Shown here: positions 18,404 through 27,324 of the stretch, piece after piece
Layout of the letters: each line of letters begins with the position of its first letter
Position numbering within the stretch: the first letter of the stretch is position 1
Assembly: GCA_016928165.1 (NCBI GenBank)
Contig: JAFGLH010000194.1
Location: 1 to 53,763 of the forward strand
From: Pirellulales bacterium
GTDB taxonomy: Bacteria; Planctomycetota; Planctomycetia; Pirellulales; Thermoguttaceae
Direction of reading: 5' to 3'
DNA length: 53,763 nt
Made by a program: the position numbers and the translations under genes
The notes under the pieces: generated by a model
Told to the model about the DNA's origin: nothing
The model's database searches: none
What the model saw: the letters and a program-made list of their open reading frames with translations, nothing else

Positions 18404-20290
18404 ATGACCGACCAATCGACCTACAAACCCCAAGGCGCTCTGCTCCAATCTGACGGGAGCGTCGTCTGGCGGGTCTGGGCGCCGCGGTCGAAAAACGTAT
18501 CGCTGGTTACCTGGCCGAACGAGCGGCGCGCGGAAACCGAAATGGCGGCGGAGGAGTTCGGTTTCTTTTCTCACAGGCAATCCGATGTGCAAGAGGGATT
18601 GCGATACGCATATCGGCTCGACGACGGCCGCGAGTATCCCGATCCAGCGAGTCGTTTCCAGCCGGACGGAGTGCATCGGCCCTCGGCCGTCTGGTTTGCG
18701 AACGACTACTCCTGGAGCGACGGCGACTGGCGAGGCGTTCCGCGCGAAGAGTTGATCGTATATGAACTGCACGTCGGAACATTTACGCCCGAGGGGACTT
18801 TCGCGGCGATCGTCCCCCGGCTCGACGAACTGGCCGAGTTGGGCGTTACGGCTATTGAATTGATGCCGGTGGCCCAATTCCCCGGCGAGCGGAACTGGGG
18901 CTACGACGGCGTGCATCCGTTCGCCGTGCAGAACAGCTACGGCGGCCCGCGCGAGTTGCAGCGGTTGATCGACGCCGCCCATCGGGCCGGGCTGGCCGTG
19001 CTGATCGACGTGGTCTACAACCATTTCGGCCCCGAGGGGCACTATCTCGGGCTGTTCGGCCCCTACGAGACCGATCGCTATCGGACGCCGTGGGGCAAAG
19101 CGGTCAACTTCGACGGGCCGGACAGCGATTTGGTGCGGCGGTTCGTCATAGACAATGCCGTCAGTTGGGTCCGCGACTTCCACGCCGACGGCCTGCGGTT
19201 GGACGCCGTCCATGCGATCTTTGATTTCTCCGCCCGGCACATCCTCGCCGAACTGCAATCCGAGGCGCAGACCGAGGCTGATCGACTGGGACGAACGGTG
19301 CACGTCATCGCCGAGAGCGACCTGAACGACGTGCGGCTGGTTCTGCCGGCCAATCGCGGCGGGCACGGACTGGACGGGGCCTGGAGCGACGACTTTCATC
19401 ACGCCGTCCACGCCCTGCTGACCGGCGAGCGGGACGGATACTATCGCGATTTCGGCCGGCCGGAGCAACTCGCCAAGGCCTATAACGACGTGTTCGTTTA
19501 CGTCGGCCGCTACAGCCCCTTTCGCCGCCGACGGCACGGCAATCGGGTGGGCAAAACGGACCGGACGCGGTTCGTCGTTTCCGTGCAGAACCACGACCAA
19601 GTAGGCAATCGTGCCTTGGGCGAACGGCTGAACGCGCTGCTGCCGCCGGCGGCGCAACGGCTGGCCTGCGGTTTGCTGATGGTCTCGCCCTGCGTGCCGC
19701 TATTGTGGATGGGCGAGGAATACGGCGAGACGCGGCCGTTCCCGTTTTTTTCTTCCTTCGGCGATCCCGATTTGATCGAGGCGGTCCGCCGCGGCCGCCG
19801 CGAGGAGTTCGCCGCATTGGAGTTCCGCTGGGACGAAGAGATACCCGACCCCCAATCACCCGACACGTTTGAGTCCGCCAAGCTGCGATGGGACTGGTCG
19901 TCTCCGGCCGCTTCTGCGCGGCGGCGGTTGTATGCCGATTTATTAAAAGCGCGGCGCGAGCGACCGGCGCTGCGCGATCGGCGACATACGACTGCACAAT
20001 GTGTAGCTGCCGCCGGCATGGCGGTTCCGAGAGCAATTCAGGCCGACGTGCCGTCGGCCGCTAAACAAAACGATGCTCTCCTGATAATAGAACGCGGCAT
20101 CGAAACAACACTGGTTGTCATTGCCAATCTCACCGCCGCAACCCAATCAATTCCGCCGATTAAACGTGACGGGCGCGTTTTACTCTTGAGCACGGAATCG
20201 AAACGCTACGGCGGACAACGCAACGCTAATCAACCGCCGGACGACTTGCTGCCGTATGAAATGTTGATCTTCGGCTCCAAGGGGCAATAG
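18404..20290 (+). CDS. treZ: Malto-oligosyltrehalose trehalohydrolase
   Basis: 628 residues, a GH13 enzyme that releases trehalose from maltooligosyltrehalose. After an N-terminal CBM48-like domain (VVWRVWAPRSKNVSLVTW, residues about 20-37), the GH13 barrel shows region I DVVYNHFGPEG (about 202), region II GLRLDAVHAI with the nucleophile Asp (about 265), region III HVIAESDLND with the acid Glu (about 304) and region IV SVQNHDQVGN (about 397), the last being typical of TreZ. The ATG at 18404 is used; upstream sequence is a dispersed repeat. Its stop is two bases before the treY ATG, so the two enzymes of the pathway are co-translated. Confidence 0.97.
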   Translation: MTDQSTYKPQGALLQSDGSVVWRVWAPRSKNVSLVTWPNERRAETEMAAEEFGFFSHRQSDVQEGLRYAYRLDDGREYPDPASRFQPDGVHRPSAVWFANDYSWSDGDWRGVPREELIVYELHVGTFTPEGTFAAIVPRLDELAELGVTAIELMPVAQFPGERNWGYDGVHPFAVQNSYGGPRELQRLIDAAHRAGLAVLIDVVYNHFGPEGHYLGLFGPYETDRYRTPWGKAVNFDGPDSDLVRRFVIDNAVSWVRDFHADGLRLDAVHAIFDFSARHILAELQSEAQTEADRLGRTVHVIAESDLNDVRLVLPANRGGHGLDGAWSDDFHHAVHALLTGERDGYYRDFGRPEQLAKAYNDVFVYVGRYSPFRRRRHGNRVGKTDRTRFVVSVQNHDQVGNRALGERLNALLPPAAQRLACGLLMVSPCVPLLWMGEEYGETRPFPFFSSFGDPDLIEAVRRGRREEFAALEFRWDEEIPDPQSPDTFESAKLRWDWSSPAASARRRLYADLLKARRERPALRDRRHTTAQCVAAAGMAVPRAIQADVPSAAKQNDALLIIERGIETTLVVIANLTAATQSIPPIKRDGRVLLLSTESKRYGGQRNANQPPDDLLPYEMLIFGSKGQ

Positions 20291-20292
20291 CC

Positions 20293-23200
20293 ATGAACGA
20301 ACTTAGCTGGTGGGTCGACGAGATCGTCGCCGACGTGCGGCGCACGCTGGTCGAGCGGCGCGGTTGGCCCGAGACCACGTACCGACTGCAACTGAACCGC
20401 GAGCGAATGACCTTCAACGATGCCGCGGCGCTGGTCCCTTATCTCCACGAGCTAGGCGTCGGCCACGTCTACGCCTCGCCGTCGATGAAGGCCGCCGCCG
20501 GCAGCCCGCACGGATACGACGTTGTCGATTACGGCCGACTGAATCCCGAACTTGGCGGCGAGGAAGGCTACGCCGCCTTGGTCGCCGCTTTGCACGGACA
20601 CGGCATGGGCTTGATCCAGGACATCGTGCCAAACCACATGGGCATCGTGGCGGCGGAAAACGCCTTGTGGAGCAACGTCTTGGAGAACGGCCCCGGCTCG
20701 CCGTATGCCCGCTACTTCGACGTTGATTGGCGCCCGGTGAAGGCGGAGTTGGCCAACAAAGTGTTGCTGCCGCTGTTGGGCGGCCAATACGGCGAAGTGC
20801 TCGAATCGGGCCAGTTGCGGCTGGAATATCGAGAGGGGGCTTTCTTCGTCCGCTATTGCCAGCGACGCCTGCCGCTCGACCCGCGAACCTATTCGGCCGT
20901 GCTGGCCAATCGGCTCGACGAACTGACCGAAACCCTCGGCGCCGCGTCGGACGAGCTGCGCGAATTGGAAAGCATCCTCACCGCCCTGGAATATCTCCCT
21001 CCCGCCACCGAGACCGACCCGCTCCGGGCGAACGAACGACAGCGGGAAAAGGAAGTTGTCAAGCGGCGATTGCGACAGTTGACCGAAAAGTGCAAGCCGA
21101 TCGCCGAGCATATCGAACGGAACCTGGCGGAGTTGAACGGCGCGCCGGACGACCCGCGGAGCTACGACCGATTGGACGAACTGCTGAACGCTCAGGTTTA
21201 TCGCCTGGCCCACTGGAAGTCCGCCGCGGACGAGGTGAACTACCGCCGCTTCTTCGACATCAACGAGTTGGCGGCCGTATGCACGGAAGACCCGCAGGTC
21301 TTCGACCTGATCCATAAGGCGATCTTCGAGATGCTGGTCCGAGGCGAGATCGACGGGCTGCGGATCGACCACATCGACGGCTTGTTCGACCCGCTGGAAT
21401 ATCTCTGGCGTCTGCAATGGGGTTATGTGAAGTCGCTGGCCCGCGCGTCGCACGGCCGGCTGTTCGAAAAACGCGTGGAGAGCAACAATGTTGAACAGTC
21501 GCCCCTGGCCGTTCAAAACGACAATTCCCAGTCGAAGGCGTCTAAGCAACAATGGGAAGCCGTCGAGGCCCAGGTTTTAATCGAGTTGTGGCGCGGCTTG
21601 GGAGGGCATCCTCCGCCGGACTTGCTTTTGGAGGAATCGCCCGACGACGGCGCCTTGCCCTGGCGGCTGATCGAACCGCAACGGACCAACGAGGTCGCCT
21701 ATCCCACATATCGACTGCCGCTCTACGTGTTAGTGGAAAAAATACTCAGTCCGGAAGAATCGTTGCCGGAGTCCTGGCCCGTGGCCGGCACCACCGGCTA
21801 CGACTTCCTCAATCCGGTCAACCGGCTGTTGGTCGATCGGAGCGGACTGCACGAGCTGTTGAAAATCTACAAGCGGTTCACCGGTCTGCGGACCGATTTC
21901 CGCGAGGTTACGCACCAGGCGCGATTGTTGATCTTGCGGGTGGCGATGTCCAGCGACTTGCACCTGCTGGCCCATCGCATCAACCGCATTTCGGAGCGCC
22001 ACCGGCGGACCCGCGACTACACGCTCGACAGCCTGCGGCTGGCGCTGCGGGAAATACTCACCTGCTTCCCGGAATATCGCACGTACATCCGCCGCCGCAT
22101 GGTTTCGGAGCGCGACCGGCGTGTAATCAGCCGCGCGGCGGCCCAGGCCAAGCGGCGCAACCCCGCCCGCGATACGGCCCTGTTCGATTTCATCCGCGAC
22201 GTGTTGCTGCTGGAGCAGCCGCCGGGCTTGGACGAGGAGGGCCGCGACCAGCGCGACCTATTCGTGGGGCGTTTCCAACAAGTGACCAGCCCATTGGTCG
22301 CAAAGGGAATCGAGGACACCGCCTTCTATCAATACCTGCCGCTTGCCTCGTTGAACGAGGTGGGCGGCGATCCGATCGGCGGGGCCGGCACGGTCGCCGA
22401 ATTTCACGAACAAAACCTCGATCGGCTGGCAAAGCGACCCGGCTCGCTGATCGCCACCACCACCCACGACACGAAACGGAGCGAAGACGTGCGGGCGAGA
22501 ATCAACGTCATCTCCGAGATACCGCGGCAATGGCGGACGGCGGTCAACCGTTGGTCGCGGTCGAATCGCCGCCACCGTCGCGAGGTGGACGGCCAGCCCG
22601 CCCCCAGCCGCAACGACGAATACCTCCTATATCAAACGCTGCTGGGCGTTTGGCCGCTCGATCCACCCGACGGCGACGGTTGGCGGCTGTTCGTCGAACG
22701 GATGCAGGGCTACATGGAAAAGGCCACCCGCGAGGCGAAGCGGCGGACCAGTTGGATCAGCCCCAACGAGGAATACGACGCCGCCGTGCGCGATTTCGTC
22801 GCCGCCGTGCTGGACGACAACCCGAAAAACCGCTTCCTGGCCGACTTCCGCAAGTTCGAGGACCACGTCGTCGATTTCGGTCTTTACGGTGCGCTGTCGC
22901 AGGCGTTGTTGAAACTGACTTCTCCCGGCGTGCCCGACTTGTATCAGGGACAGGAACTTTGGGAGTTTTGGCTGGTCGATCCCGACAATCGCCGTCCGGT
23001 CGATTTCGATCGCCGCCGCTGGCTGTTGGCCGAGATTCAATCGGTCGTGACGGCTGGGGACGACGAGCAGTTGACACTCGTCAGATATTTGGCCGAAAAT
23101 CCCCGCGACAGCCGCTTGAAGCTGTTGGTCACGTGGCAGGCGTTGCAGTTCCGCCGCCGCTGCGCGGAACTGTTCCGCTCGGGCCGTTACGAGCCGCTGG

Positions 23201-23613
23201 CGGTCGAGGGCTTCGCGGCCGATCATATCTGCGCTTTCGCCTGGCGCGTAGGTCAGGCTGTGCCTGACACGAACAAAAAGGAAACCGACACATCTGTCAG
23301 GCATAGCTTGACCTACGAGGATATTGCGATTGTCGCGGTCCCACGGTTGTTGATGAGTTTGGCGGCTCGGTTCCACGAGGAATCGCACGATCCGTGGCGC
23401 CCATTGGGCGAGTCGGCGTGGCGCGATACTAGAGTGTCGATCGCCGGGCTGCCGCCGGATCGACCGCTGATGAATCTCTTCACCGGCCAAGCGTGTCCGT
23501 TCGACGACAGCGGCCTGTCGGCGGCGAAGCTGTTTGCCGATTTCCCCGTGGCGCTGTTGAGCAATCTTGATTTTGAAATGCACCCTCTCCCCGCGGGAAA
23601 AGGAAAATTATAG
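20293..23613 (+). CDS. treY: Malto-oligosyltrehalose synthase with repeat-derived insert
   Basis: 1106 residues, long for TreY. It isomerises the reducing-end alpha-1,4 bond of maltodextrins to alpha,alpha-1,1, giving the substrate of TreZ. Seen: TYRLQLNRERMTFNDAA near the start, region I QDIVPNHMGI (about 109), region II GLRIDHIDGL (about 355), LLLEESPDDGALPW (about 446) and region IV TTHDTKRSEDVRARI (about 723). Residues 986-1008 (VGQAVPDT...VRHSLTY) are encoded by a 69-bp inverted repeat inserted in frame between CAFAWR and EDIAIVAVPRL, which would otherwise be contiguous. The last dozen residues (EMHPLPAGKGKL) come from another repeat that provides the stop. Both sites are outside the catalytic motifs, so the enzyme may be active. 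treX is not in the window. Confidence 0.96.
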   Translation: MNELSWWVDEIVADVRRTLVERRGWPETTYRLQLNRERMTFNDAAALVPYLHELGVGHVYASPSMKAAAGSPHGYDVVDYGRLNPELGGEEGYAALVAALHGHGMGLIQDIVPNHMGIVAAENALWSNVLENGPGSPYARYFDVDWRPVKAELANKVLLPLLGGQYGEVLESGQLRLEYREGAFFVRYCQRRLPLDPRTYSAVLANRLDELTETLGAASDELRELESILTALEYLPPATETDPLRANERQREKEVVKRRLRQLTEKCKPIAEHIERNLAELNGAPDDPRSYDRLDELLNAQVYRLAHWKSAADEVNYRRFFDINELAAVCTEDPQVFDLIHKAIFEMLVRGEIDGLRIDHIDGLFDPLEYLWRLQWGYVKSLARASHGRLFEKRVESNNVEQSPLAVQNDNSQSKASKQQWEAVEAQVLIELWRGLGGHPPPDLLLEESPDDGALPWRLIEPQRTNEVAYPTYRLPLYVLVEKILSPEESLPESWPVAGTTGYDFLNPVNRLLVDRSGLHELLKIYKRFTGLRTDFREVTHQARLLILRVAMSSDLHLLAHRINRISERHRRTRDYTLDSLRLALREILTCFPEYRTYIRRRMVSERDRRVISRAAAQAKRRNPARDTALFDFIRDVLLLEQPPGLDEEGRDQRDLFVGRFQQVTSPLVAKGIEDTAFYQYLPLASLNEVGGDPIGGAGTVAEFHEQNLDRLAKRPGSLIATTTHDTKRSEDVRARINVISEIPRQWRTAVNRWSRSNRRHRREVDGQPAPSRNDEYLLYQTLLGVWPLDPPDGDGWRLFVERMQGYMEKATREAKRRTSWISPNEEYDAAVRDFVAAVLDDNPKNRFLADFRKFEDHVVDFGLYGALSQALLKLTSPGVPDLYQGQELWEFWLVDPDNRRPVDFDRRRWLLAEIQSVVTAGDDEQLTLVRYLAENPRDSRLKLLVTWQALQFRRRCAELFRSGRYEPLAVEGFAADHICAFAWRVGQAVPDTNKKETDTSVRHSLTYEDIAIVAVPRLLMSLAARFHEESHDPWRPLGESAWRDTRVSIAGLPPDRPLMNLFTGQACPFDDSGLSAAKLFADFPVALLSNLDFEMHPLPAGKGKL
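23248..23316. repeat. 69-bp inverted-repeat element inside treY
   Basis: The ends are GTAGGTCAGGC...and...GACCTAC. The 22-bp arms (23248-23269 and 23295-23316) are complementary with two mismatches and flank about 25 bp. The length is exactly 23 codons and the codon boundary coincides with the first base, so the treY frame is kept. Degenerate relatives are at 924-996 and possibly at 35524-35533. Confidence 0.92.
23580..23613. repeat. Half copy of the CCCTCTCCC-type repeat at the treY end
   Basis: CACCCTCTCCCCGCGGGAAA and the following AGG reproduce one arm of the C/G-rich family. It encodes HPLPAGKGKL, the same peptide style as [10 protein letters not shown] in carB, and runs into the TreY stop codon. 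Confidence 0.65.
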
Positions 23614-23650
23614 AAAGAACAAACAATTGAATCTGAAATCCATCTTGAAA

Positions 23651-24091
23651 ATGCGGGCGACCCTTGCGATTCTGGCGGTGGTGCTTATCGCCGCAGCAGT
23701 CGCCGGATACCTGGGCGACTATTTCCACGGCAACGGAACGTGGGCGGTGATGGACGAAAACCATATCACGCTGATCGACGTGGAAGGGAAGCACTCCTCG
23801 GTCTACGGCGACTCAAGTCTGACCGCGCAAGATCGCCAACGGGTCGAAGCTTGGCTCGTATCCCAGGGCTTCTCGAAATCGGAGGACGCCGACGCCGACG
23901 TCTATCAAGGGATGTACAAAGATTCGTGTCCAATACGGGTTGCAATCGAGTCTGACGAAAGCGGTCGGCCGGTGAAAATACAGTTGTCTTATAAAGGGAG
24001 CGGCTTCAAACGATTGCTGGACGAAAAAATTAGAAACGTCCAAATCTTTTCCAACGAGTTGGCGAAGCAATGCTCGGATAAAATTCGCTAA
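23651..24091 (+). CDS. Small membrane-anchored protein, unknown function
   Basis: 146 residues. The N-terminus MRATLAILAVVLIAAAVAGYLG is a signal anchor; the rest is a soluble domain with strands such as GTWAVMDENHITLIDVEG and a helix ending ELAKQCSDKIR. No known domain is recognisable. The ATG at 23651 begins the hydrophobic segment; the open frame 28 codons upstream overlaps the treY end and is not used. It follows treY by 37 bases on the same strand and may ride on the same transcript. Confidence 0.65.
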   Translation: MRATLAILAVVLIAAAVAGYLGDYFHGNGTWAVMDENHITLIDVEGKHSSVYGDSSLTAQDRQRVEAWLVSQGFSKSEDADADVYQGMYKDSCPIRVAIESDESGRPVKIQLSYKGSGFKRLLDEKIRNVQIFSNELAKQCSDKIR

Positions 24092-24129
24092 TCGCTTGGG
24101 TGGCGCTGGCGTCTCGCCAGAGTCGTTTA

Positions 24130-24215
24130 TGCCCCTTCTCTCTTTGAGAAGGTTAGGGCGAGGGCCGATAGGCAAAAAACCCCCTCGCCCGCTTGCAGGA
24201 GAGAGGAGTTTTCCA
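24130..24215. repeat. CCCTCTCCC-type inverted repeat
   Basis: One half reads CCCCTTCTCTCTTTGAGAAG followed by GTTAGGGCGAGGG; the other half, CCCCCTCGCCCGCTTGCAGG followed by AGAGAGGAG, is its rough complement. It ends directly at the stop codon of the convergent GNAT-like gene (24217) and fills most of the 125-bp gap. Confidence 0.6.
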
Positions 24216-24216
24216 A

Positions 24217-26586
24217 TCAAGCCCCGATTTCTTTTTCGTAGATGCGGTATGTCTTGTACCGTTTCGCCCCGACGGCCTCGATGGGACGGTTCACCAGGTC
24301 GTTGTCCTCGAAGGTCCAGCTCAGTTCGGCCCCGGTGTAGCCGAGGACGTTCTTGCCGTAGTCGAGCGTGCGGAGGATCAACATTTCCGCCACGCCACGG
24401 CGGCGATATTCCTTCAACACGTCCAGCACGACCATCCGCGCCGTCTTGATCCGCCGCTTGCGGCGCAAGAACCGCAGCATGCCCAGCGGCAGGCCCCAGT
24501 GGGTCAAACGACCGTTCAGCGGCCGGATGGCTTCGTTGATGTCGGGCAACGTGATCGAGAAGCCGACCGGGCGGCCGTCGATCTCGGCCAGCAGCACCTG
24601 GTCGGCAATCGCCAACCGCTTCAACTGTTTCGCCATGTAGCGGAACTCGGCTTCGGTCAGTTCGACGAAACCCCACAGGTCGCGCATGGCGGCGTTGTAA
24701 ATCTCCTTGCACCTGGTCACATCGGCGGCAAAGTCGTCGGTGCGGAAGGGGCGGACCGTTACGCCGCTCCGCCGGGCGATTCTTTCCACCCGCCGACGCC
24801 AACGCGAGGCCAAGTCGTGCGGATCGACGAACCACCAGGCGTAGAGGTCCTTGGCCTTCCGCAGCCTCCACGATTCAAGCAGATCGGCGTAATAGGGGCG
24901 GTTGTGGTTCATCATTATCCGAGGCGGGGTCTCGAAACCCTCGATCAACAAACCGCAAGGATAATTGGTCGAGTAGTCGATCGGGCCGATCACGGCCGTC
25001 CGCCCGCGGGCGACGAGCCAATCGGCCGCCGCGTCCAACAGCGCGTGGGCGGCGGGGCGATCGTCCAAACAATCGAACATGCCGAAGCAGCCCGTGTTGG
25101 AATTGTGTTGTCGGTTGTAGCGGGAATCGTCGCTCGCCAAAATTCGACCGACGCATTGACCGCCGCGCAGCGCGATAAACTGCGTCGCTTCGCCGTGCTT
25201 GTAGAAAGGGTGTTTACGGGGGTCGAGAAATTCCTTGACTTCCAACAACAGCGGCGGCACCCAATGCGGGTCGGCGGCATAGACGCGCCACGGCAACTCG
25301 ATGAATTGATCGAGGTCGCGGCGATCATTGACTTGACGGATTTGAAGGGGGGCGAGAGACGAGGGGCGAGGGGCGGGGAAAGATGTGATGGGGGTTGTAT
25401 TTTTCCGCGAAGCCGCAAGCGGCGATCCACCCTCCTCTCCCCTCTCTCCTCTCTCCTCTCTCCTCTCATTCAAATCGTACAGCCGATACGTCTTGGAAAT
25501 CTTCGCCCCCCCCTTCTTCAAACTGCCGTAGGAGAGCGCGTTCGATTCGAGCACCCAGGAAAACTCGGCCTCTTCGAGGCCCCAATCGAGGGCCTTGGGC
25601 AACAGGCCGTACATCAGCACCAGGCCGACGCCCAATCGTTGATACTCGGGCAAGACGTTGGTGCTGATCATGCGGATGCGTTTAATGGCCCGGCGGTTGC
25701 GAAGCAGATGAATAAAACCAAAGGGAAACAACCGGCCGTCGATCTCCTTGATGCGGGGATTGTAGTCGGGCAATCCGAAGGCGGCGCCGACCACCCGCTC
25801 GTCGATCTCCGCCGCGACCGTCAACTCGGGGGCGATAATTTTTCGCAGTCCCCGGGCCATGTGGCTGATCTCGTCGGCCGACATCGGCACGAACCCCCAT
25901 GTGTTCGCCAAGGAGCGATTGTAGAGCGAGAGAAACAGCTCCACGTCTTCCTGGAAGCGGGACGTATCCAGCGAGCGGAGCTTCACGCCGTACCGCTCGA
26001 TGATCTGCTCGGCTATCGGATTGAGCTTGGCGCCGATGCCCGGCAGCATGTCCACGTGGCCCCAGAAGGCATACAGGTCTTGGGACTTGCGGAATCCGTA
26101 GTATTCGATCAACCGCTCGTAATACGGCGGATTGTAGGTCATCATGAACGACGGCGGCGAGTCGAACCCTTCGATCAGCAGGCCGAGTTCATGGTTCAGC
26201 GACGGGTTTGTCGGTCCGCGAAGCCGATGGATATCTTGGTCGGCGAACCAGCGGCGCACGGCGTCGAACAGTCCGTCGGCTGCCTCTTGGTCGTCGAAAC
26301 ACTCGAAAAACCCGAAGAACCCGCAACGGTCGTCGTGCTGGTGGATGTGTCCCCGATTGAGTATCGCCGCGATTCGACCGCGGACCTCGTCGCCGCGATA
26401 GGCCACGAACGTCTGGATCGAATTGCGGTCATAAAAGGGGTGCGGCCGATAACCGACCATTTCCTTCTGGTTTCCGCGCAGCGGCGGAATCCAGTTCGGA
26501 TCGCCCCGGTAGAGCGTCCAAGGGAATTCAAGGAATTGCTTCTTTTGACGGCGCGTGGCGACGGGCTGGATCGTGATGTTCGACAT
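24217..26586 (-). CDS. Tandem GNAT-like protein, two gene copies fused through a repeat
   Basis: 789 residues made of two homologous halves of about 370 residues. Half 1 (1-370) opens with FLEFPWTLYRGDPNWIPPL, has FFGFFECFDDQEAADGL and ends KISKTYRLYDL. Half 2 (about 417-789) opens with FIELPWRVYAADPHWVPPLL, has CFGMFDCLDDRPAAHAL and ends KTYRIYEKEIGA. Each half ends in an acetyltransferase-like region with LPEYQRLGVGLVL or LKEYRRRGVAEML, resembling the GNAT acetyl-CoA motif. The linker 371-416 (ERREERGERGEEGGS... PAPRPSSLAPLQ) is encoded by a low-complexity inverted repeat. The simplest history is two tandem genes whose stop and start were replaced by the repeat. The substrate is unknown; cytosolic. 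Confidence 0.85.
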   Translation of the reverse strand: MSNITIQPVATRRQKKQFLEFPWTLYRGDPNWIPPLRGNQKEMVGYRPHPFYDRNSIQTFVAYRGDEVRGRIAAILNRGHIHQHDDRCGFFGFFECFDDQEAADGLFDAVRRWFADQDIHRLRGPTNPSLNHELGLLIEGFDSPPSFMMTYNPPYYERLIEYYGFRKSQDLYAFWGHVDMLPGIGAKLNPIAEQIIERYGVKLRSLDTSRFQEDVELFLSLYNRSLANTWGFVPMSADEISHMARGLRKIIAPELTVAAEIDERVVGAAFGLPDYNPRIKEIDGRLFPFGFIHLLRNRRAIKRIRMISTNVLPEYQRLGVGLVLMYGLLPKALDWGLEEAEFSWVLESNALSYGSLKKGGAKISKTYRLYDLNERREERGERGEEGGSPLAASRKNTTPITSFPAPRPSSLAPLQIRQVNDRRDLDQFIELPWRVYAADPHWVPPLLLEVKEFLDPRKHPFYKHGEATQFIALRGGQCVGRILASDDSRYNRQHNSNTGCFGMFDCLDDRPAAHALLDAAADWLVARGRTAVIGPIDYSTNYPCGLLIEGFETPPRIMMNHNRPYYADLLESWRLRKAKDLYAWWFVDPHDLASRWRRRVERIARRSGVTVRPFRTDDFAADVTRCKEIYNAAMRDLWGFVELTEAEFRYMAKQLKRLAIADQVLLAEIDGRPVGFSITLPDINEAIRPLNGRLTHWGLPLGMLRFLRRKRRIKTARMVVLDVLKEYRRRGVAEMLILRTLDYGKNVLGYTGAELSWTFEDNDLVNRPIEAVGAKRYKTYRIYEKEIGA
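25345..25473. repeat. GAGAGGA-rich inverted repeat joining two GNAT-like halves
   Basis: On the minus strand the element starts with several seven-base GAGAGGA units, passes through a GCCGCTTGCGGC hairpin, and ends in a C-rich mirror arm (GCCCCTCGTCTCTCGCCCC). Both ends carry TTGAA(T)-like boundaries. It stays open in the GNAT frame throughout, encoding the linker. Confidence 0.8.
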
Positions 26587-26673
26587 GAAGGGAAATTGTA
26601 ACTATTCGCAGGGAAAACCGCAATTTATCTTTGCCGTTTTAATGTCCCATACGGGGGCCGCGATAATTTATCC

Positions 26674-26703
26674 TTTAACGCCGGGCGCGATGCGCCATAT
26701 AAT
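26674..26703 (+). promoter_or_regulatory. Possible promoter of higB
   Basis: A perfect TATAAT (26698-26703) lies 20 bases before the higB GTG, with a weak TTTAAC (26674-26679) 18 bases upstream of it. A 14-bp direct repeat, TAGGGACGTGATTA, occurs twice in tandem at 26703-26716 and 26717-26730, spanning the presumed transcription start and the start codon; such repeats could be part of an autoregulatory operator. Confidence 0.45.
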
Positions 26704-26723
26704 AGGGACGTGATTATAGGGAC

Positions 26724-27005
26724 GTGATTAAGTCCTTCAAGGATAGCGAAACCGAAAAGGTGCATCGCCGCCTTTATGCAAAACGGTTTCCCCGGGCGGT
26801 TCAACCGGCCGCCTTGCGGAAGCTGAGGATGCTCAATAACGCGCATAGTCTGACTGACCTGCAATCGCCGCCGGGAAACAGCTTGGAAAGGTTGAAGGGC
26901 AATCGGGCCGGACAACATTCCATCCGCATCAACGACCAATGGCGAGTTTGTTTCCGTCGGCACGAGGGGGACGCCCAAGAAGTGGAAATCGTGGATTACC
27001 ATTAG
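26724..27005 (+). CDS. higB: HigB-type (RelE superfamily) toxin
   Basis: 93 residues, the full length of HigB toxins, which cleave mRNA on the ribosome. Family landmarks are MIKSFKDSETEKV at the start, ALRKLRMLNNAHSLTDLQSPPGN in the middle (residues 35-57) and the C-terminal IRINDQWRVCFRR...VEIVDYH, with the conserved Arg and Tyr/His. The start is GTG at 26724, inside a tandem 14-bp repeat. The antitoxin frame begins 12 bases after the stop, the usual toxin-first order of hig loci. Because the antitoxin frame is broken as written, the state of the pair is uncertain. Confidence 0.93.
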   Translation: MIKSFKDSETEKVHRRLYAKRFPRAVQPAALRKLRMLNNAHSLTDLQSPPGNSLERLKGNRAGQHSIRINDQWRVCFRRHEGDAQEVEIVDYH

Positions 27006-27017
27006 GGAACGGCACAA

Positions 27018-27321
27018 ATGACAAAAAAGAAAATGGACCCTGTTCATCCCGGCAAAGTTCTACAAAAAGAGTTTCTCTCCGTTGGGATTGAGCCGGCATC
27101 GGCTGGCGCTCGATATCGGCGTCGATCCGCGGCGAATCAACGAGATCGTCGCCGGCCGACGGAGCGTCACGGCCAACACCGCCTTGCGATTGGCCCGCTA
27201 TTTCAACACCTCGCCCGAGTTCTGGATCAGGCCCCAATCCCAGTATGATCTGGACGTGGAGGAGGACGCCTTGGGAGATCGTATTGCGAGAGAGGTGCGG
27301 GTTTATGCCGGGGCCGGTTGA
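27018..27321 (+). pseudogene. higA: HigA-type antitoxin, frameshifted
   Basis: The first frame gives MTKKKMDPVHPGKVLQKEFLS (shown here only by its ends, MTKKKMDPVHPG and QKEFLS), the normal HigA opening. The continuation, LGLSRHRLALDIGVDPRRIN, with the XRE helix-turn-helix and then SPEFWIRPQSQYDLDVEED, lies in the +1 frame. The break is in TTTCTCTCCGTTGGGA near 27075-27085: one extra base or two missing bases would restore a complete protein of about 98 residues. Everything downstream is intact to the stop at 27321, so the shift is either very recent or a sequencing error. The convergent ftsH ends three bases further on. Confidence 0.85.
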
Positions 27322-27324
27322 TCA

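Noticed and set aside
20452-21552. Minus-strand frame within treY
   Set aside because: Antisense to conserved GH13 motifs; not supported.
24193-26601. 802-codon plus-strand frame opposite the GNAT-like gene
   Set aside because: Antisense shadow. The minus-strand protein has two clear homologous halves, so that strand is coding.
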